Shown: positions 1 to 8,387 of the stretch, in pieces
How positions within the stretch are numbered: the stretch's first letter is position 1
Layout: each line of letters starts with the position of its first letter
Source: Candidatus Thiovulum imperiosus
GTDB lineage: Bacteria; Campylobacterota; Campylobacteria; Campylobacterales; Thiovulaceae
Assembly: GCA_024281175.1 (NCBI GenBank)
Contig: JAMJTW010000031.1
Span: 84,100-148,099, forward strand
Direction of reading: 5' to 3'
DNA length: 64,000 nucleotides
Position numbers and translations under genes: made by a program
Notes under the pieces: generated by a model
Databases searched by the model: none
What the model was told of the DNA's origin: nothing
Seen by the model: only the letters and a program-made list of their open reading frames with translations

Positions 1-294
1 GAGGTCTTCTGCATTAGAGTCAAACTTGTAAGTTAGGTGAATTTCATTGAATTTTTTTGGAGGCTCTCCATTTCGGACAACTTCACCAACTATCTCAATA
101 TTTGAAATTTCATATCCCTGCTTTTTTGGTAGAACCACCATATCTGTTGTTGAACAAGCAACTGTTCCAGCAAGAAAATACTCAACTGGAGAAATCTCTT
201 TTGGTCTAATTTCAAAAGAGCTTTTGCTTGTTTCAGCTTTCAAAACCATATCTTCAGAGGAACTACCCTCCAGATGTTTTAAAACTATTTTCAT
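1..294 (-). CDS. OsmC/Ohr-family protein, partial (N-terminal part)
   Basis: Ninety-eight codons read from the ATG at 294 down to the window edge without a stop, so the C-terminal part is missing. The translation begins [20 protein letters not shown] and contains [19 protein letters not shown], the typical first helix of OsmC-type peroxide reductases with one redox Cys (about residue 46). Members reduce organic hydroperoxides in the cytoplasm; a second Cys would lie outside the window. The start overlaps the metK stop as ATGA, so it is probably translationally coupled to metK. The forward ORF over the same bases is a shadow. The family is fairly sure; the substrate is unknown. Confidence 0.75.
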   Translation of the reverse strand, partial: MKIVLKHLEGSSSEDMVLKAETSKSSFEIRPKEISPVEYFLAGTVACSTTDMVVLPKKQGYEISNIEIVGEVVRNGEPPKKFNEIHLTYKFDSNAEDL

Positions 295-1445
295 TTTAAA
301 AACTCCAAGATTTCAGTAACTTTATCTTTTTTCTCCCAAGTAAATTCTGGAAGTTCTCGTCCGAAGTGTCCATAAGCCGAAGTCTTTCGGTAGATAGGTC
401 TAATTAGGTCTAAACTCTCAATGATACCTTTTGGAGTAAGTTTAAAAATTGCTCTTACCATTTCGACAAGTTTCTCTTCAGAAACTTTGCTAGTTCCGTG
501 AGTATCGATATGAATTGAGATTGGCTCAACAACTCCAATTGCGTAAGAGAGTTGGATTGTGGTCTTTTCAGCAACACCAGAAGCTACTATATTCTTAGCG
601 ATATATCTTGCCATATAGGCTGCACTACGGTCTACTTTTGTTGGGTCTTTTCCAGAAAAAGCTCCTCCACCATGAGGACAACTTCCACCGTAAGTATCAA
701 CAATTATCTTTCGTCCTGTAAGTCCAGCATCACCTTGAGGGCCACCAATTACAAATTTTCCAGTTGGATTTATGTGATAGATGATATTTTCAGAAACCAT
801 CTCTGCTGGAAGAACATGTAAAATTACCTCTCGAATTACATCTTCGCGAATTTGCTCTTGAGAGATTTCAGGGTCGTGTTGAGTTGAAACCACCACTGTA
901 TTTACTCGAACAGGTTTCTCATTTTCATACTCCACTGTAACTTGAGCTTTTCCATCTGGTCGAAGATAAGGCAAAGTTCCATTTTTTCTAACTTCTGCTA
1001 ATCTCTCTGTAATTCGATGAGAAAGATATATCGGTAGAGGCATTAGAGTTGGAGTCTCTTTTGTAGCATACCCAAACATAAGTCCTTGGTCTCCAGCACC
1101 AATTTCACCATCAGCTCTATCAACACCTTGGTTTATATCTGGAGATTGCTCACCAATTCCATTTAAAACTGCACCACTTCGATAGTCAAAACCGTACTCA
1201 GCATTTGTATAGCCCATCTCTTTTACAACTTCCCGAACTATATCTTGCATTGGAGTATAAGCGTGTGTTTTAAGTTCTCCAGCAATTACACAAAACCCGT
1301 TTGAGAGTAGAGTTTCACAAGCAACTCTTGCTTCTCTATCTTTACTCAAAATATCATCAAGAATTGCGTCACTGATTTGGTCAGCCATCTTATCAGGATG
1401 ACCCTCTGTCACAGACTCTGATGTAAAAAGATAACTTTTTGACAT
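291..1445 (-). CDS. metK: S-adenosylmethionine synthetase
   Basis: MetK makes S-adenosylmethionine from methionine and ATP in the cytoplasm. The 384-residue length is normal for the family. Visible motifs are GHPDK at residues 15-19 (ATP binding), [12 protein letters not shown] near residue 120 and the glycine-rich [16 protein letters not shown] loop near residue 260. The ATG at 1445 is preceded by a GAGG Shine-Dalgarno and, on the minus strand, a TATAAT box at 1465-1470. The gene is divergent from the pseudopilin gene and its stop overlaps the start of the OsmC-like gene. Nothing is unusual. Confidence 0.97.
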   Translation of the reverse strand: MSKSYLFTSESVTEGHPDKMADQISDAILDDILSKDREARVACETLLSNGFCVIAGELKTHAYTPMQDIVREVVKEMGYTNAEYGFDYRSGAVLNGIGEQSPDINQGVDRADGEIGAGDQGLMFGYATKETPTLMPLPIYLSHRITERLAEVRKNGTLPYLRPDGKAQVTVEYENEKPVRVNTVVVSTQHDPEISQEQIREDVIREVILHVLPAEMVSENIIYHINPTGKFVIGGPQGDAGLTGRKIIVDTYGGSCPHGGGAFSGKDPTKVDRSAAYMARYIAKNIVASGVAEKTTIQLSYAIGVVEPISIHIDTHGTSKVSEEKLVEMVRAIFKLTPKGIIESLDLIRPIYRKTSAYGHFGRELPEFTWEKKDKVTEILEFLK

Positions 1446-1464
1446 TCAACCTCTTTTTATCTGA

Positions 1465-1470
1465 ATTATA
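1465..1470 (-). promoter_or_regulatory. -10 box for metK
   Basis: TATAAT on the minus strand, about 20 bases before the metK ATG, in a 77-base divergent intergenic stretch. No clear -35 is needed in this phylum, where AT-rich tracts upstream usually suffice. The start point is inferred. Confidence 0.5.
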
Positions 1471-1498
1471 TCCATTCTAACATCTTTCATAATTTAAG

Positions 1499-1504
1499 TA
1501 GAAT
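1499..1504 (+). promoter_or_regulatory. -10 box for the pseudopilin gene
   Basis: TAGAAT in the context AAGTAGAATG, followed by a purine-rich AAAGAGA and the ATG at 1523. The same TAGAAT form recurs before fumarase beta, nusA and tsaE, which supports it as the local housekeeping -10. Confidence 0.45.
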
Positions 1505-1522
1505 GCTAAAAAAAGAGATTTA

Positions 1523-2368
1523 ATGCGAAACTCTTTCTCTCTTTTGGAACTAGTTTTTGTAATTGTAATAGTTGGTATTGTCGCTGGTTCAACATTTCAA
1601 TTTATGTTAAAAATTTATAACTCTTATAGATATATTAGAGATATAAGCTATTTAGATTTAGAAGTTACAAACGCTTCTATGATTTTGACAAAATATCTCG
1701 AATTTAGAATTGAGGGTAGTGCTACTAGTTTTGATGGTAGCTCGTATATAGATTTAGACTTAGATGACTCTGAAGATACTCTACTTTGGATTTCAAGAGC
1801 TTTCGATATTCACAATGGAGTTTGGAGTAGTGATGAGAATATTACACTCTCAACTATTTCAGGATTTATCGATTTAGTAGATGACCACAATAGCACAGTT
1901 TTAGTTCTACCAGAAGAGAATAGCTCTTTAACAGCAACTGGAGAGATAGTATCAGCTCTTTCAAATGATGAGGTCAATATATCAGAAACAGACTCTTTTG
2001 CTATCTTTTTTAAAGGTGGAAGATTTGGATATGATTGGAGTAGCAGGAGTGGTGGATATTACGGAAATTTTTTACAAAAAGATAAAAATTATTTTTTAAG
2101 TTCAGGATTTTCTACAATTTATGAGCAGTTTTTCCTCTCTTGGAGAGCCTATGGAGCAAAAGTGGAAAATGGAGATTTGTATCTTTATAGAAACTTTAAA
2201 CCTTGGAAAGGTGAAACATATTTAGATGGAAATCGAACTCTTTTTTTAAAAGATGTTTCAGAATTCAAATATAGCCATACTGGAGCAACAGTTCGATTTC
2301 GAATTTGTGTTGAGAGAGGAGCAGAAGAAGATAAGGCATCTTTCTGTAGAGATAGTATTGTCTACTAG
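1523..2368 (+). CDS. Pseudopilin-like protein with type IV prepilin leader
   Basis: The N terminus MRNSFSLLELVFVIVIVGIV is a class III prepilin leader: a short basic stretch, Phe at +1, Glu at +5 and a long hydrophobic helix. The residue before the cleavage site is Ser rather than the usual Gly, so processing by PilD may be weak or altered. The remaining 250 residues are acidic and beta-rich and end in a Cys pair region near residue 262-275. It is probably a minor pseudopilin of a type II secretion or type IV pilus system, assembled in the inner membrane. No other secretion gene is nearby. It converges with hemD, overlapping by four bases. Confidence 0.75.
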   Translation: MRNSFSLLELVFVIVIVGIVAGSTFQFMLKIYNSYRYIRDISYLDLEVTNASMILTKYLEFRIEGSATSFDGSSYIDLDLDDSEDTLLWISRAFDIHNGVWSSDENITLSTISGFIDLVDDHNSTVLVLPEENSSLTATGEIVSALSNDEVNISETDSFAIFFKGGRFGYDWSSRSGGYYGNFLQKDKNYFLSSGFSTIYEQFFLSWRAYGAKVENGDLYLYRNFKPWKGETYLDGNRTLFLKDVSEFKYSHTGATVRFRICVERGAEEDKASFCRDSIVY

Positions 2369-2994
2369 TTTTTACTTATCTTCTTTGCAAGTTTGTAACA
2401 CGCTTCAAGAGAGGGTTCTGGTGGAACAACAGTTATAAATTCTGCTGGAACTGTTTTTGCAGTTGTTTCCCCGATGGAGACAAATTTAGTACTTTTTGGA
2501 ACAGTGTAATTTTGAAAAAAGCACTTTAAAGTTGATGGAGAAGTTGCAATTACAATAGAGTCTTCTGAAATTATCTCTCTACTTATCTTACATCTTGTCT
2601 CATATAAAATTTTATTGACAACAAAAATACCTCGAGTTTTTAACTCTCTACTCAAATCCAAAGCTACTCTTTTTGGACGAATATAGAGAAATCTCCTATC
2701 ATGAAACTCATTTAAAATTAGTTCAAGTACTGATTTGCTATCTCCTGAAGCCTCTTTTAAAATTGTGCCTCCAAATTTTCGAACCTCATCAGCACTCTTT
2801 TTTCCAACGACAATTGCGGGAATTCTTTTCCAGTTTCGATTTACTCTATTTAAACTCTGAACACCAACTTTAGAGGTAAAAATTAAAGTATCTATTCCAC
2901 TGAAAGAGACCTTTTTTGGTAACTGCTCTATCTCTATTGTAGGTAAGGGAATAGCATTTTCTACTATTTTAGGGGAAAGTGAATATATCTTCAT
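2365..2994 (-). CDS. hemD: Uroporphyrinogen-III synthase
   Basis: HemD closes hydroxymethylbilane to uroporphyrinogen III with inversion of ring D in haem and sirohaem synthesis. The 209 residues show the two-lobed layout of this weakly conserved family: FTSKVGVQSLNR near residue 40, VGKKSADEVRKFGG near residue 63, and the C-terminal-lobe VIATSPSTLKCFF followed by FVSIGETTAKTV. It stands alone and converges with the pseudopilin gene. Assignment rests on these signatures because overall identity within the family is low. Confidence 0.85.
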   Translation of the reverse strand: MKIYSLSPKIVENAIPLPTIEIEQLPKKVSFSGIDTLIFTSKVGVQSLNRVNRNWKRIPAIVVGKKSADEVRKFGGTILKEASGDSKSVLELILNEFHDRRFLYIRPKRVALDLSRELKTRGIFVVNKILYETRCKISREIISEDSIVIATSPSTLKCFFQNYTVPKSTKFVSIGETTAKTVPAEFITVVPPEPSLEACYKLAKKISKN

Positions 2995-3016
2995 ATTTTT
3001 ATTTTATCAGAAATGG

Positions 3017-3022
3017 TAGAAT
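3017..3022 (+). promoter_or_regulatory. -10 box for the hydro-lyase beta-subunit gene
   Basis: Extended -10 TGGTAGAAT, 19 bases before a TTG start that has an AAGGA Shine-Dalgarno. The divergent neighbour hemD begins at 2994. Confidence 0.45.
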
Positions 3023-3040
3023 GGTAGAAAAGGAATTTTA

Positions 3041-3598
3041 TTGAGTAGAACATATAACTTATCAACTCCACTCTCTTTAGAAGAAGTTAAAGAGTTAAAA
3101 GCTGGAGATATTGTAAATTTTACAGGAATAATATATACAGCAAGAGACGCCGCACATAAAAAACTTGTAGACCTCCTTGAAGCTGGAAAAGAGTTACCTT
3201 TTGAATTAGATGGTGCTGTTATCTATTTTGTTGGACCAACTCCACCAAAACCAGGTGAACCAATTGGTAGTGCTGGACCAACAACAAGTTATAGAATGGA
3301 TAGCTACTCTCCAACTCTAATTGCAAAAGGGTTAAGAGGAATGATTGGAAAAGGGCGACGAAACCAAGCTGTAAAAGATGCCTGTTCAGAATATGGTGCT
3401 ATCTATTTTGGTGCTACTGGTGGTGCAGGAGCTTTACTTGGCAAAAGAATTAAAAGTGCTGAAATAGTAGCTTATCCTGAACTTGGACCCGAAGCGATAA
3501 GAAAACTTGAAGTTGAAAATTTCCCTGTAACAGTAATCAATGATAGTTATGGTGCTGATTTATACCAACAAGGTAGAGAAGCCTACGAAGTAGTTTAG
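3041..3598 (+). CDS. Fe-S hydro-lyase beta subunit (class I fumarase / tartrate dehydratase type)
   Basis: The 185 residues match the beta (C-terminal, swivelling) subunit of two-subunit class I fumarate hydratases, with LKAGDIVNFTGIIYTARDAAH near residue 20, GPTTSYRMD near residue 85 and GKGRR near residue 111. The enzyme interconverts fumarate and malate in the TCA cycle. The alpha subunit, which carries the [4Fe-4S] cluster, is normally next door but is not in the window, so it must lie elsewhere. The start is TTG at 3041, chosen because AAGGA lies just upstream and no ATG fits. The stop sits inside a hairpin shared with the next gene. Confidence 0.88.
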   Translation: MSRTYNLSTPLSLEEVKELKAGDIVNFTGIIYTARDAAHKKLVDLLEAGKELPFELDGAVIYFVGPTPPKPGEPIGSAGPTTSYRMDSYSPTLIAKGLRGMIGKGRRNQAVKDACSEYGAIYFGATGGAGALLGKRIKSAEIVAYPELGPEAIRKLEVENFPVTVINDSYGADLYQQGREAYEVV

Positions 3599-3615
3599 AG
3601 GCAGAAGCCTCTAAA
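3594..3615. terminator. Bidirectional hairpin between convergent genes
   Basis: A perfect 9-bp stem TTTAGAGGC/GCCTCTAAA with a four-base loop. It contains the stop codons of both flanking genes. There is no U-tract, so termination efficiency is uncertain. Confidence 0.6.
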
Positions 3616-3856
3616 GAATATGAACCTCATATATGTAGTCATCTTCATCAAGTCCATATCTAACTTCTCGGAAATAGACGCTTTTATCAAACTCTTTGTC
3701 AAAGTGTTTAACAAGTTGGTTTAAAGACTTTTGACTATTTGTTCTATCAAAGTAGATAATAGCTTCTCCCTCGGAACTGGCTCTATTTTCAATCTCTTCG
3801 AGAGTTATTACTTCGGGGTTACTTTCTAAATCAACTCTTGCTAATTTCAATTTCAT
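3611..3856 (-). CDS. HP0268-like small protein
   Basis: An 81-residue acidic protein. From memory its length and pattern follow Helicobacter pylori HP0268: an MKL-LA start, an IIYFDRTNSQK strand in the middle and a FREVRYGLDEDDYIYEVHIL end. HP0268 has an Smr-like fold and reported nuclease activity in vitro; the physiological role is unknown. The family appears restricted to Campylobacterota, which supports the taxonomic assignment. It converges with the hydro-lyase gene through a shared hairpin and is divergent from nusA. Confidence 0.65.
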   Translation of the reverse strand: MKLKLARVDLESNPEVITLEEIENRASSEGEAIIYFDRTNSQKSLNQLVKHFDKEFDKSVYFREVRYGLDEDDYIYEVHIL

Positions 3857-3945
3857 TCAAATCCCTTTAACCATTTTTAAAAGAGCAAAAAATGTTCGAC
3901 TATTTTAACATTTTTTATATAAATAATGTCTAAAGGAAAATGTAG

Positions 3946-3951
3946 TAGAAT
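3946..3951 (+). promoter_or_regulatory. -10 box for nusA
   Basis: TAGAAT in the context TAGTAGAATGG, followed by AAAGGAGA at 3967-3974, which is the Shine-Dalgarno for the ATG at 3982. Confidence 0.45.
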
Positions 3952-3981
3952 GGTGGAAGTTCCGTGAAAGGAGAAAGAAAT

Positions 3982-5130
3982 ATGGAAGAGTTAGATATCG
4001 GTGCCATTATTAAAAAGATATCAGAAGATAAGGGTGTTGAAAGAGACAGAATTGAACTAGCTATCAAAAGTGCATTCATAAAAACAGCACGAGAAATTAT
4101 AAATGATAGAGCAAAGTTTGAGATAGATTTCTCAGATAATACAGCAACTGTTTATGAAGTTGTACCTGTTGTTTCAGACCAAAAGAAGTTTGGAGAGGGT
4201 ATAAAATTGTCAGAGGCGAAAGAGCGATTTCCAGATGAAGATATAAAAGTTGGAGATGAGCTTCAAATTCCTCACGATTTAAGTAAATTTGGAAGAAAAG
4301 GTTCTGAAGCTCTATATGCCTATATTGAAAAGAGTATTGAAGAGACAAAAGGAAACTCTCTCTATTTTAAATATAAAGATTTGATAGGTCAGAAAATTAA
4401 GGGTAGAGTTATCTTTATTGATAAGGAAGAGAACACAATTTTAGATATAGAGAATAGGGATATTCAAGCTATTATTAAAAGAAGAGATAGGATTAAGGGT
4501 GAAATACTTCGAATTGGTTCTGAAATTTCAGCAGCAATTAAATATGTGAAGATAGATAAATATGATAATAAAATTACTTTAGAGCTATCTCGAACAAACT
4601 TGAAGTTTCTTCAATCTCTTTTTGCAATATCTGTACCAGAGTTAGCTGACGGAGTTATCTCCATAGAGGGTAGTGCTAGAATTCCTGGAGAGAGAGCAAA
4701 AGTTGCTGTAAAGAGTTCAAATCCAAAAGTTGATGCAATCTCTGCAATGATAGGAACAAAGGGAGCTAGAATAAATTCTGTTTCTCGGGAGTTGAATGGA
4801 GAGATAATTGATATTATTGGCTATTCAGCAATTCCAGAGATATATATTAAAAATGCGTTATCTCCAGCAACAGTTGGAGCTATCAAAATTGGAGAGACTG
4901 AAACAGCAGAAGGTGAAAAACTTGAAACCGCTTATGTTATGATAAACAGAAGTGAAAGAGGAAAAGCTATTGGTAAATCTGGGATAAATCTCCGATTAGC
5001 AAAAATGCTTACAGGCTACGAAATCAGACTTCTCACAATTGATGATAAACAACAACCTTTCTCAGATGTTCCTAAAAAAGAGGAGAAAAACCTTTCTGCC
5101 GATGATGTTTTAGGTGCTTTATTTAAATAA
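3982..5130 (+). CDS. nusA: Transcription termination/antitermination factor NusA
   Basis: NusA binds RNA polymerase and nascent RNA to control pausing, termination and antitermination. The 382 residues contain the N-terminal polymerase-binding domain, an S1 domain (GQKIKGRVIFIDKEENTIL, about residues 133-150), KH1 with IGTKGARINSVSREL near residue 260 and KH2 with AIGKSGINLRLAKML near residue 330. As in other Campylobacterota there is no acidic-repeat extension. I place the start at the ATG 3982 rather than a GTG at 3964, because AAAGGAGA overlaps that GTG and is correctly spaced for the ATG. Confidence 0.95.
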   Translation: MEELDIGAIIKKISEDKGVERDRIELAIKSAFIKTAREIINDRAKFEIDFSDNTATVYEVVPVVSDQKKFGEGIKLSEAKERFPDEDIKVGDELQIPHDLSKFGRKGSEALYAYIEKSIEETKGNSLYFKYKDLIGQKIKGRVIFIDKEENTILDIENRDIQAIIKRRDRIKGEILRIGSEISAAIKYVKIDKYDNKITLELSRTNLKFLQSLFAISVPELADGVISIEGSARIPGERAKVAVKSSNPKVDAISAMIGTKGARINSVSRELNGEIIDIIGYSAIPEIYIKNALSPATVGAIKIGETETAEGEKLETAYVMINRSERGKAIGKSGINLRLAKMLTGYEIRLLTIDDKQQPFSDVPKKEEKNLSADDVLGALFK

Positions 5131-5155
5131 TAAAATTTGATACTTTAATTATCTC

Positions 5156-5225
5156 TGTCACCTCGACTAAAACGAAATGGAGAGGTTTTTTATTTCTCCA
5201 AATATATTCGTTTTGTCGAAATGAC
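5156..5225. repeat. REP-like palindromic element, copy 1
   Basis: A nested inverted repeat between nusA and the BatB-like gene. The outer arms read TGTCAcctCGAC and GTCGaaaTGAC, the middle arms ACGAA/TTCGT, and the inner arms GGAGA/TCTCC. The termini resemble those of the element at 50092-50186. Its right end touches an exact GATGAGGT octamer at 5226. It could also act as the nusA terminator, because the inner stem is followed by a T-rich loop. Confidence 0.6.
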
Positions 5226-5259
5226 GATGAGGTTTTCAAAATATTTGCAAGGAGTTAAA

Positions 5260-7071
5260 ATGGAGTTTTTATATCCGCAATTTTTTCTAATATTTTTTCC
5301 ACCTCTAATTTGGTTAGTCTACATTTTAGTTACAAAGAAGAGGGCAGAACAGGATATTTTTTCAAAAGAGGTTTTAAAGAAATTGACCTCATCAGTAGGA
5401 GGGTTTTCAACAAGAGTTAGAACTATTTTAGCTCTCATCTCTCTACTTCTTATGGTTGTTGCACTAGCAAGACCAGTAGAGAGTAGCGGTGAAATAGCTG
5501 TGGAGTCTACCAAAACAGATATAGTTATCGCTATTGATATTTCTAAATCGATGTTGGCAAAAGATATCTATCCAAACAGAATAGAGTTTGCAAAGTTGAA
5601 AATTCTTGAACTGTTACAGAAAATTGGAAAAAACAGAGTTGGAGTTGTAGCTTTTGCAAATAGCTCCTACACAGTTTCTCCATTAACTTTTGATAAAAGA
5701 GGTGTCTCATATCTTGTTAGAAATCTTGATAGTAAAAATATCTCTCAACAAGGGACTTCAATAAAAAACCTCATCAGCTCAGTAGACCTGTTTCTAAAAG
5801 AGAATAGAGATAGAGTTCTTTTAGTTTTGAGTGATGGTGGAGACTCTTTTGACTATTCAGAAGAGATTGAGATGGCAAAAGAGAGTGGATTGAAAATATT
5901 TGTTTTGGGAATTGGTACAGAACTTGGTGGACCAATTGAATTGGAAGATGGAACATATTTAGAAGATAGTGGAAAAATCGTTGTTACAAAGTTCAATTAT
6001 GCAATAAAAGATTTAGCATTTGATACAGATGGAGTTTTTGTTTCAAGTGTAAATTCAAATAGTGATGTTGAACTGCTTTTAAATGAGATAGAGAATTTAG
6101 AGAGTAGTGATAGTAAATCTGAAAATGTTCCACTCTATAAAGAGTATTTCATCTTTCCTTTAATTGCCTCTCTACTATTTCTATTTCCTGTTCTCTTTTC
6201 ACTACCAAGAATGAAATTTCTCTATATCTTGCCTCTTCTCTTTGTTCCAAAAGCGGAAGCTGGTTTACTAGATTGGTGGTATCTTGATAAAGCTGAAAAC
6301 TCTTTCAACTCTGGAAATTACCAAGAAGCCAGAGATTTCTGGAAAGAGGTTGATAATTCTGATGAGGTTAGCTTCAATATCGGAAATTCATACTATCGTG
6401 AAGGAAACTACTCTGAAGCAGTCCAAAATTATAAAACAGTTTCTGGAGATTTAAAGCAGAATGCCCTTTTTAACTCTGGAAACTCCTATGTAAAAATGGA
6501 AAAACTTTTACAAGCAAAAGAACTTTATGAAAAAGCCTTGGAACTTGGCGAAAAACCCAACATTCGTGAAAATCTTGAGTGGGTAAAAAGGCAACTTAAA
6601 AAAGAGAATCAAGATGAGAAGCAAAAAGATTCAAAAGAGAACTCCAATTCACAAGAAGAGAATCAAGAAGAAAATTCCAATTCACAAGAAGAGGATTCTG
6701 AAAAGAAGCAAGATTCTAAAGAAACTAAAGAATCAGAAAATGAATCAAAAGAGAAATCTGAAGAATCTGAAGAAGATTCCGAAAAAAAGGGAGATTCTGA
6801 AAATATAGATAGTAAAAAATCTGAAACTGGTGAAAAGTCTGAAGAGGAGAGAGAAGATGTTGTTCAAAAGAGAAGTGAAGGAGAAGTTGTAGAGGAGAGA
6901 GAAGTAAATGAGTCACAATTTGTGGAGATGGCTGGAGAGGAGATGTTAGAAAATGGAGAAAATAGAGAAGAGATGAAAATTTTTCAGATTCTAAATGAGA
7001 CTCAAGGAGGAACAAAAGTCTATTCAATTCCTATAAATAGGAGTAGAGAAGAGAACTTGAAACCTTGGTAA
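5260..7071 (+). CDS. BatB-BatC fusion: VWA-domain membrane protein with TPR tail
   Basis: The ATG at 5260 has AAGGAG at the right distance; an upstream ATG lies inside the palindromic element and is unlikely. The 603-residue protein has two N-terminal membrane helices, a VWA domain with the MIDAS motif DISKSMLAKD (about residue 93) and further helices near residues 300-340. The last of these ends in VPKAEA like a signal peptide. A TPR region (NSFNSGNYQEARDFW, NIGNSYYREGNYSEA, SGNSYVKMEKL) follows, then a Glu/Ser/Lys-rich tail. This joins BatB and BatC, which are usually separate genes in the Bat aerotolerance locus with a MoxR ATPase. No MoxR or other Bat gene is in the window. The role is probably envelope stress or complex assembly. 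Confidence 0.82.
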   Translation: MEFLYPQFFLIFFPPLIWLVYILVTKKRAEQDIFSKEVLKKLTSSVGGFSTRVRTILALISLLLMVVALARPVESSGEIAVESTKTDIVIAIDISKSMLAKDIYPNRIEFAKLKILELLQKIGKNRVGVVAFANSSYTVSPLTFDKRGVSYLVRNLDSKNISQQGTSIKNLISSVDLFLKENRDRVLLVLSDGGDSFDYSEEIEMAKESGLKIFVLGIGTELGGPIELEDGTYLEDSGKIVVTKFNYAIKDLAFDTDGVFVSSVNSNSDVELLLNEIENLESSDSKSENVPLYKEYFIFPLIASLLFLFPVLFSLPRMKFLYILPLLFVPKAEAGLLDWWYLDKAENSFNSGNYQEARDFWKEVDNSDEVSFNIGNSYYREGNYSEAVQNYKTVSGDLKQNALFNSGNSYVKMEKLLQAKELYEKALELGEKPNIRENLEWVKRQLKKENQDEKQKDSKENSNSQEENQEENSNSQEEDSEKKQDSKETKESENESKEKSEESEEDSEKKGDSENIDSKKSETGEKSEEEREDVVQKRSEGEVVEEREVNESQFVEMAGEEMLENGENREEMKIFQILNETQGGTKVYSIPINRSREENLKPW

Positions 7072-7077
7072 ATTTTG

Positions 7078-7096
7078 GAAGAGTCAAAGACTCTTC
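7078..7096. terminator. Bidirectional hairpin terminator
   Basis: A perfect 8-bp stem GAAGAGTC/GACTCTTC with an AAA loop, between the convergent BatB-BatC and DJ-1 genes. The plus-strand side is followed by TCAATTTTATC, a weak U-tract. Confidence 0.6.
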
Positions 7097-7102
7097 TCAA
7101 TT

Positions 7103-7657
7103 TTATCTACAATAGTCTGCAAGAAGTCCTGATTTCAGAGCATTATAAGTTTCATCGCCAACTAAATCTTTTACAATTTGAAGACCAAAACAGATAGAAG
7201 TTCCGGGACCTCTCGAAGTGATAATATTTCCATCTCGAACCACCATTTTGTCAAAAGAGTATCCAGTTTTACTAATTTTCTCTTCAGCAGATGGATAACA
7301 AGTAAAGTTATCTTTTAAAACTCCAGCAACATCTAAAGCGTAAGGTGCAGCACAAATTGCTCCAATAGGTTTCTTTTGAGAGTTCATCTCTTTTAAAATA
7401 GTTTGAACCTTTTCATCAGAAGCTAAAATATCAGTACCACCCCAACCTCCAGGTAGAACAACCATATCAAATTCTGTTACTGAAACTTCAGAAATCAAAA
7501 TATCTGTCTGAATTGTGATTTCATTCGCACCTTTAACACTACTTTCATTTACTCCAGCAACAACAACACTAATTCCAGCTCTTCTCAAAACATCAATAAG
7601 TGAAACAGCTTCTATCTCTTCAAAACCATTTGCAATTGGAATAAGAACTTTCTTCAT
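7103..7657 (-). CDS. DJ-1/PfpI family protein (YajL/ThiJ-like)
   Basis: The 184-residue length and the start MKKVLIPIANGFEEIEAVSL are typical of DJ-1 family members of the YajL type. The nucleophile elbow is visible as GAICAAPYALDVAG with Cys near residue 94, and a second signature, ITSRGPGTSICFGLQIV, lies near residue 148. Relatives are described as covalent chaperones or deglycases that protect proteins from oxidative and glyoxal damage; the exact activity is debated. It is a single gene, divergent from pseF. Confidence 0.9.
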   Translation of the reverse strand: MKKVLIPIANGFEEIEAVSLIDVLRRAGISVVVAGVNESSVKGANEITIQTDILISEVSVTEFDMVVLPGGWGGTDILASDEKVQTILKEMNSQKKPIGAICAAPYALDVAGVLKDNFTCYPSAEEKISKTGYSFDKMVVRDGNIITSRGPGTSICFGLQIVKDLVGDETYNALKSGLLADYCR

Positions 7658-7714
7658 TATAAAATCCTAAACTTTCTTTATAATATAAGAAAATTTACCT
7701 TAGATAGAAATAGT

Positions 7715-8386
7715 ATGAAATTAGCTGTAATTCCAGCTCGAGGTGGAAGTAAAAGAATACCTCGAAAAAATATAAAAGAGTTTCACGGAAAACCGCTTAT
7801 CGCTTACTCCATAGAAGTTGCTAAAAGTAGTGGTCTATTTGATAAGATAGTTGTTTCAACTGATGATGAAGAGATAGCTGAAGTCTCTCGAAAATATGGT
7901 GCTGAAATTCCATTTCTAAGACCCAAAGAGCTTTCTGATGACTTTACAGGAACTGATGCTGTAACAGAACACTCATTGCAATTTTTTAAAAATACAGAAT
8001 TTGTTTGCACAATTTATGCAACTGCACCTTTTTTAAAAGCTGAGTTTTTAAAAGAGGGATTTGAGAAATTAGCAAAAAGCGATGCGATAAACTCTTTTTC
8101 AGCAACCTCTTTTCCATTTCCAATTCAGAGAGGATTTAAAATTGTCAATGGTAGAGCAGAGATGTTTCAACCAAAACACTACTTTACCCGCTCTCAAGAT
8201 TTAGAAGAGGCTTTTCATGATGCTGGACAATTTTACTGGAAAAGAGTTGGAAAAAGTAGCAAAATTATGTTTGGAAAAGAGTCAATTCCAATCATAATTC
8301 CAAGATATCTAGTTCAAGATATAGATACCTTGGAAGATTGGAAAAGAGCTGAAATTATGTATAAAGTTTTAAAAGAGAGCTTTTAG
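7715..8386 (+). CDS. pseF: Pseudaminic acid cytidylyltransferase
   Basis: PseF activates pseudaminic acid with CTP to give CMP-pseudaminic acid, the donor for flagellin or surface-glycan modification. The 223 residues start MKLAVIPARGGSKRIPRKN, the signature CTP-binding loop of CMP-sialate-type synthetases, followed by FDKIVVSTDDEEIAE and FTGTDAVTEHSLQF. The C-terminal ARRYLVQDIDT-like segment is present as PRYLVQDIDTLEDW. It is the only plus-strand gene at this end of the glycan locus. A TAGATA-type -10 lies so close to the ATG that the message may be leaderless. pseC lies 11.6 kb away at the other end of the cluster. Confidence 0.88.
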   Translation: MKLAVIPARGGSKRIPRKNIKEFHGKPLIAYSIEVAKSSGLFDKIVVSTDDEEIAEVSRKYGAEIPFLRPKELSDDFTGTDAVTEHSLQFFKNTEFVCTIYATAPFLKAEFLKEGFEKLAKSDAINSFSATSFPFPIQRGFKIVNGRAEMFQPKHYFTRSQDLEEAFHDAGQFYWKRVGKSSKIMFGKESIPIIIPRYLVQDIDTLEDWKRAEIMYKVLKESF

Positions 8387-8387
8387 C

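Noticed and set aside
47-319. 90-codon plus-strand ORF at the window start
   Set aside because: It is the complement of the OsmC-like and metK genes; the minus-strand reading carries the family motifs.
6614-7027. Lys-rich and Leu-rich ORFs over the BatB-BatC tail
   Set aside because: They are shadow frames of the low-complexity Glu/Ser/Lys tail.
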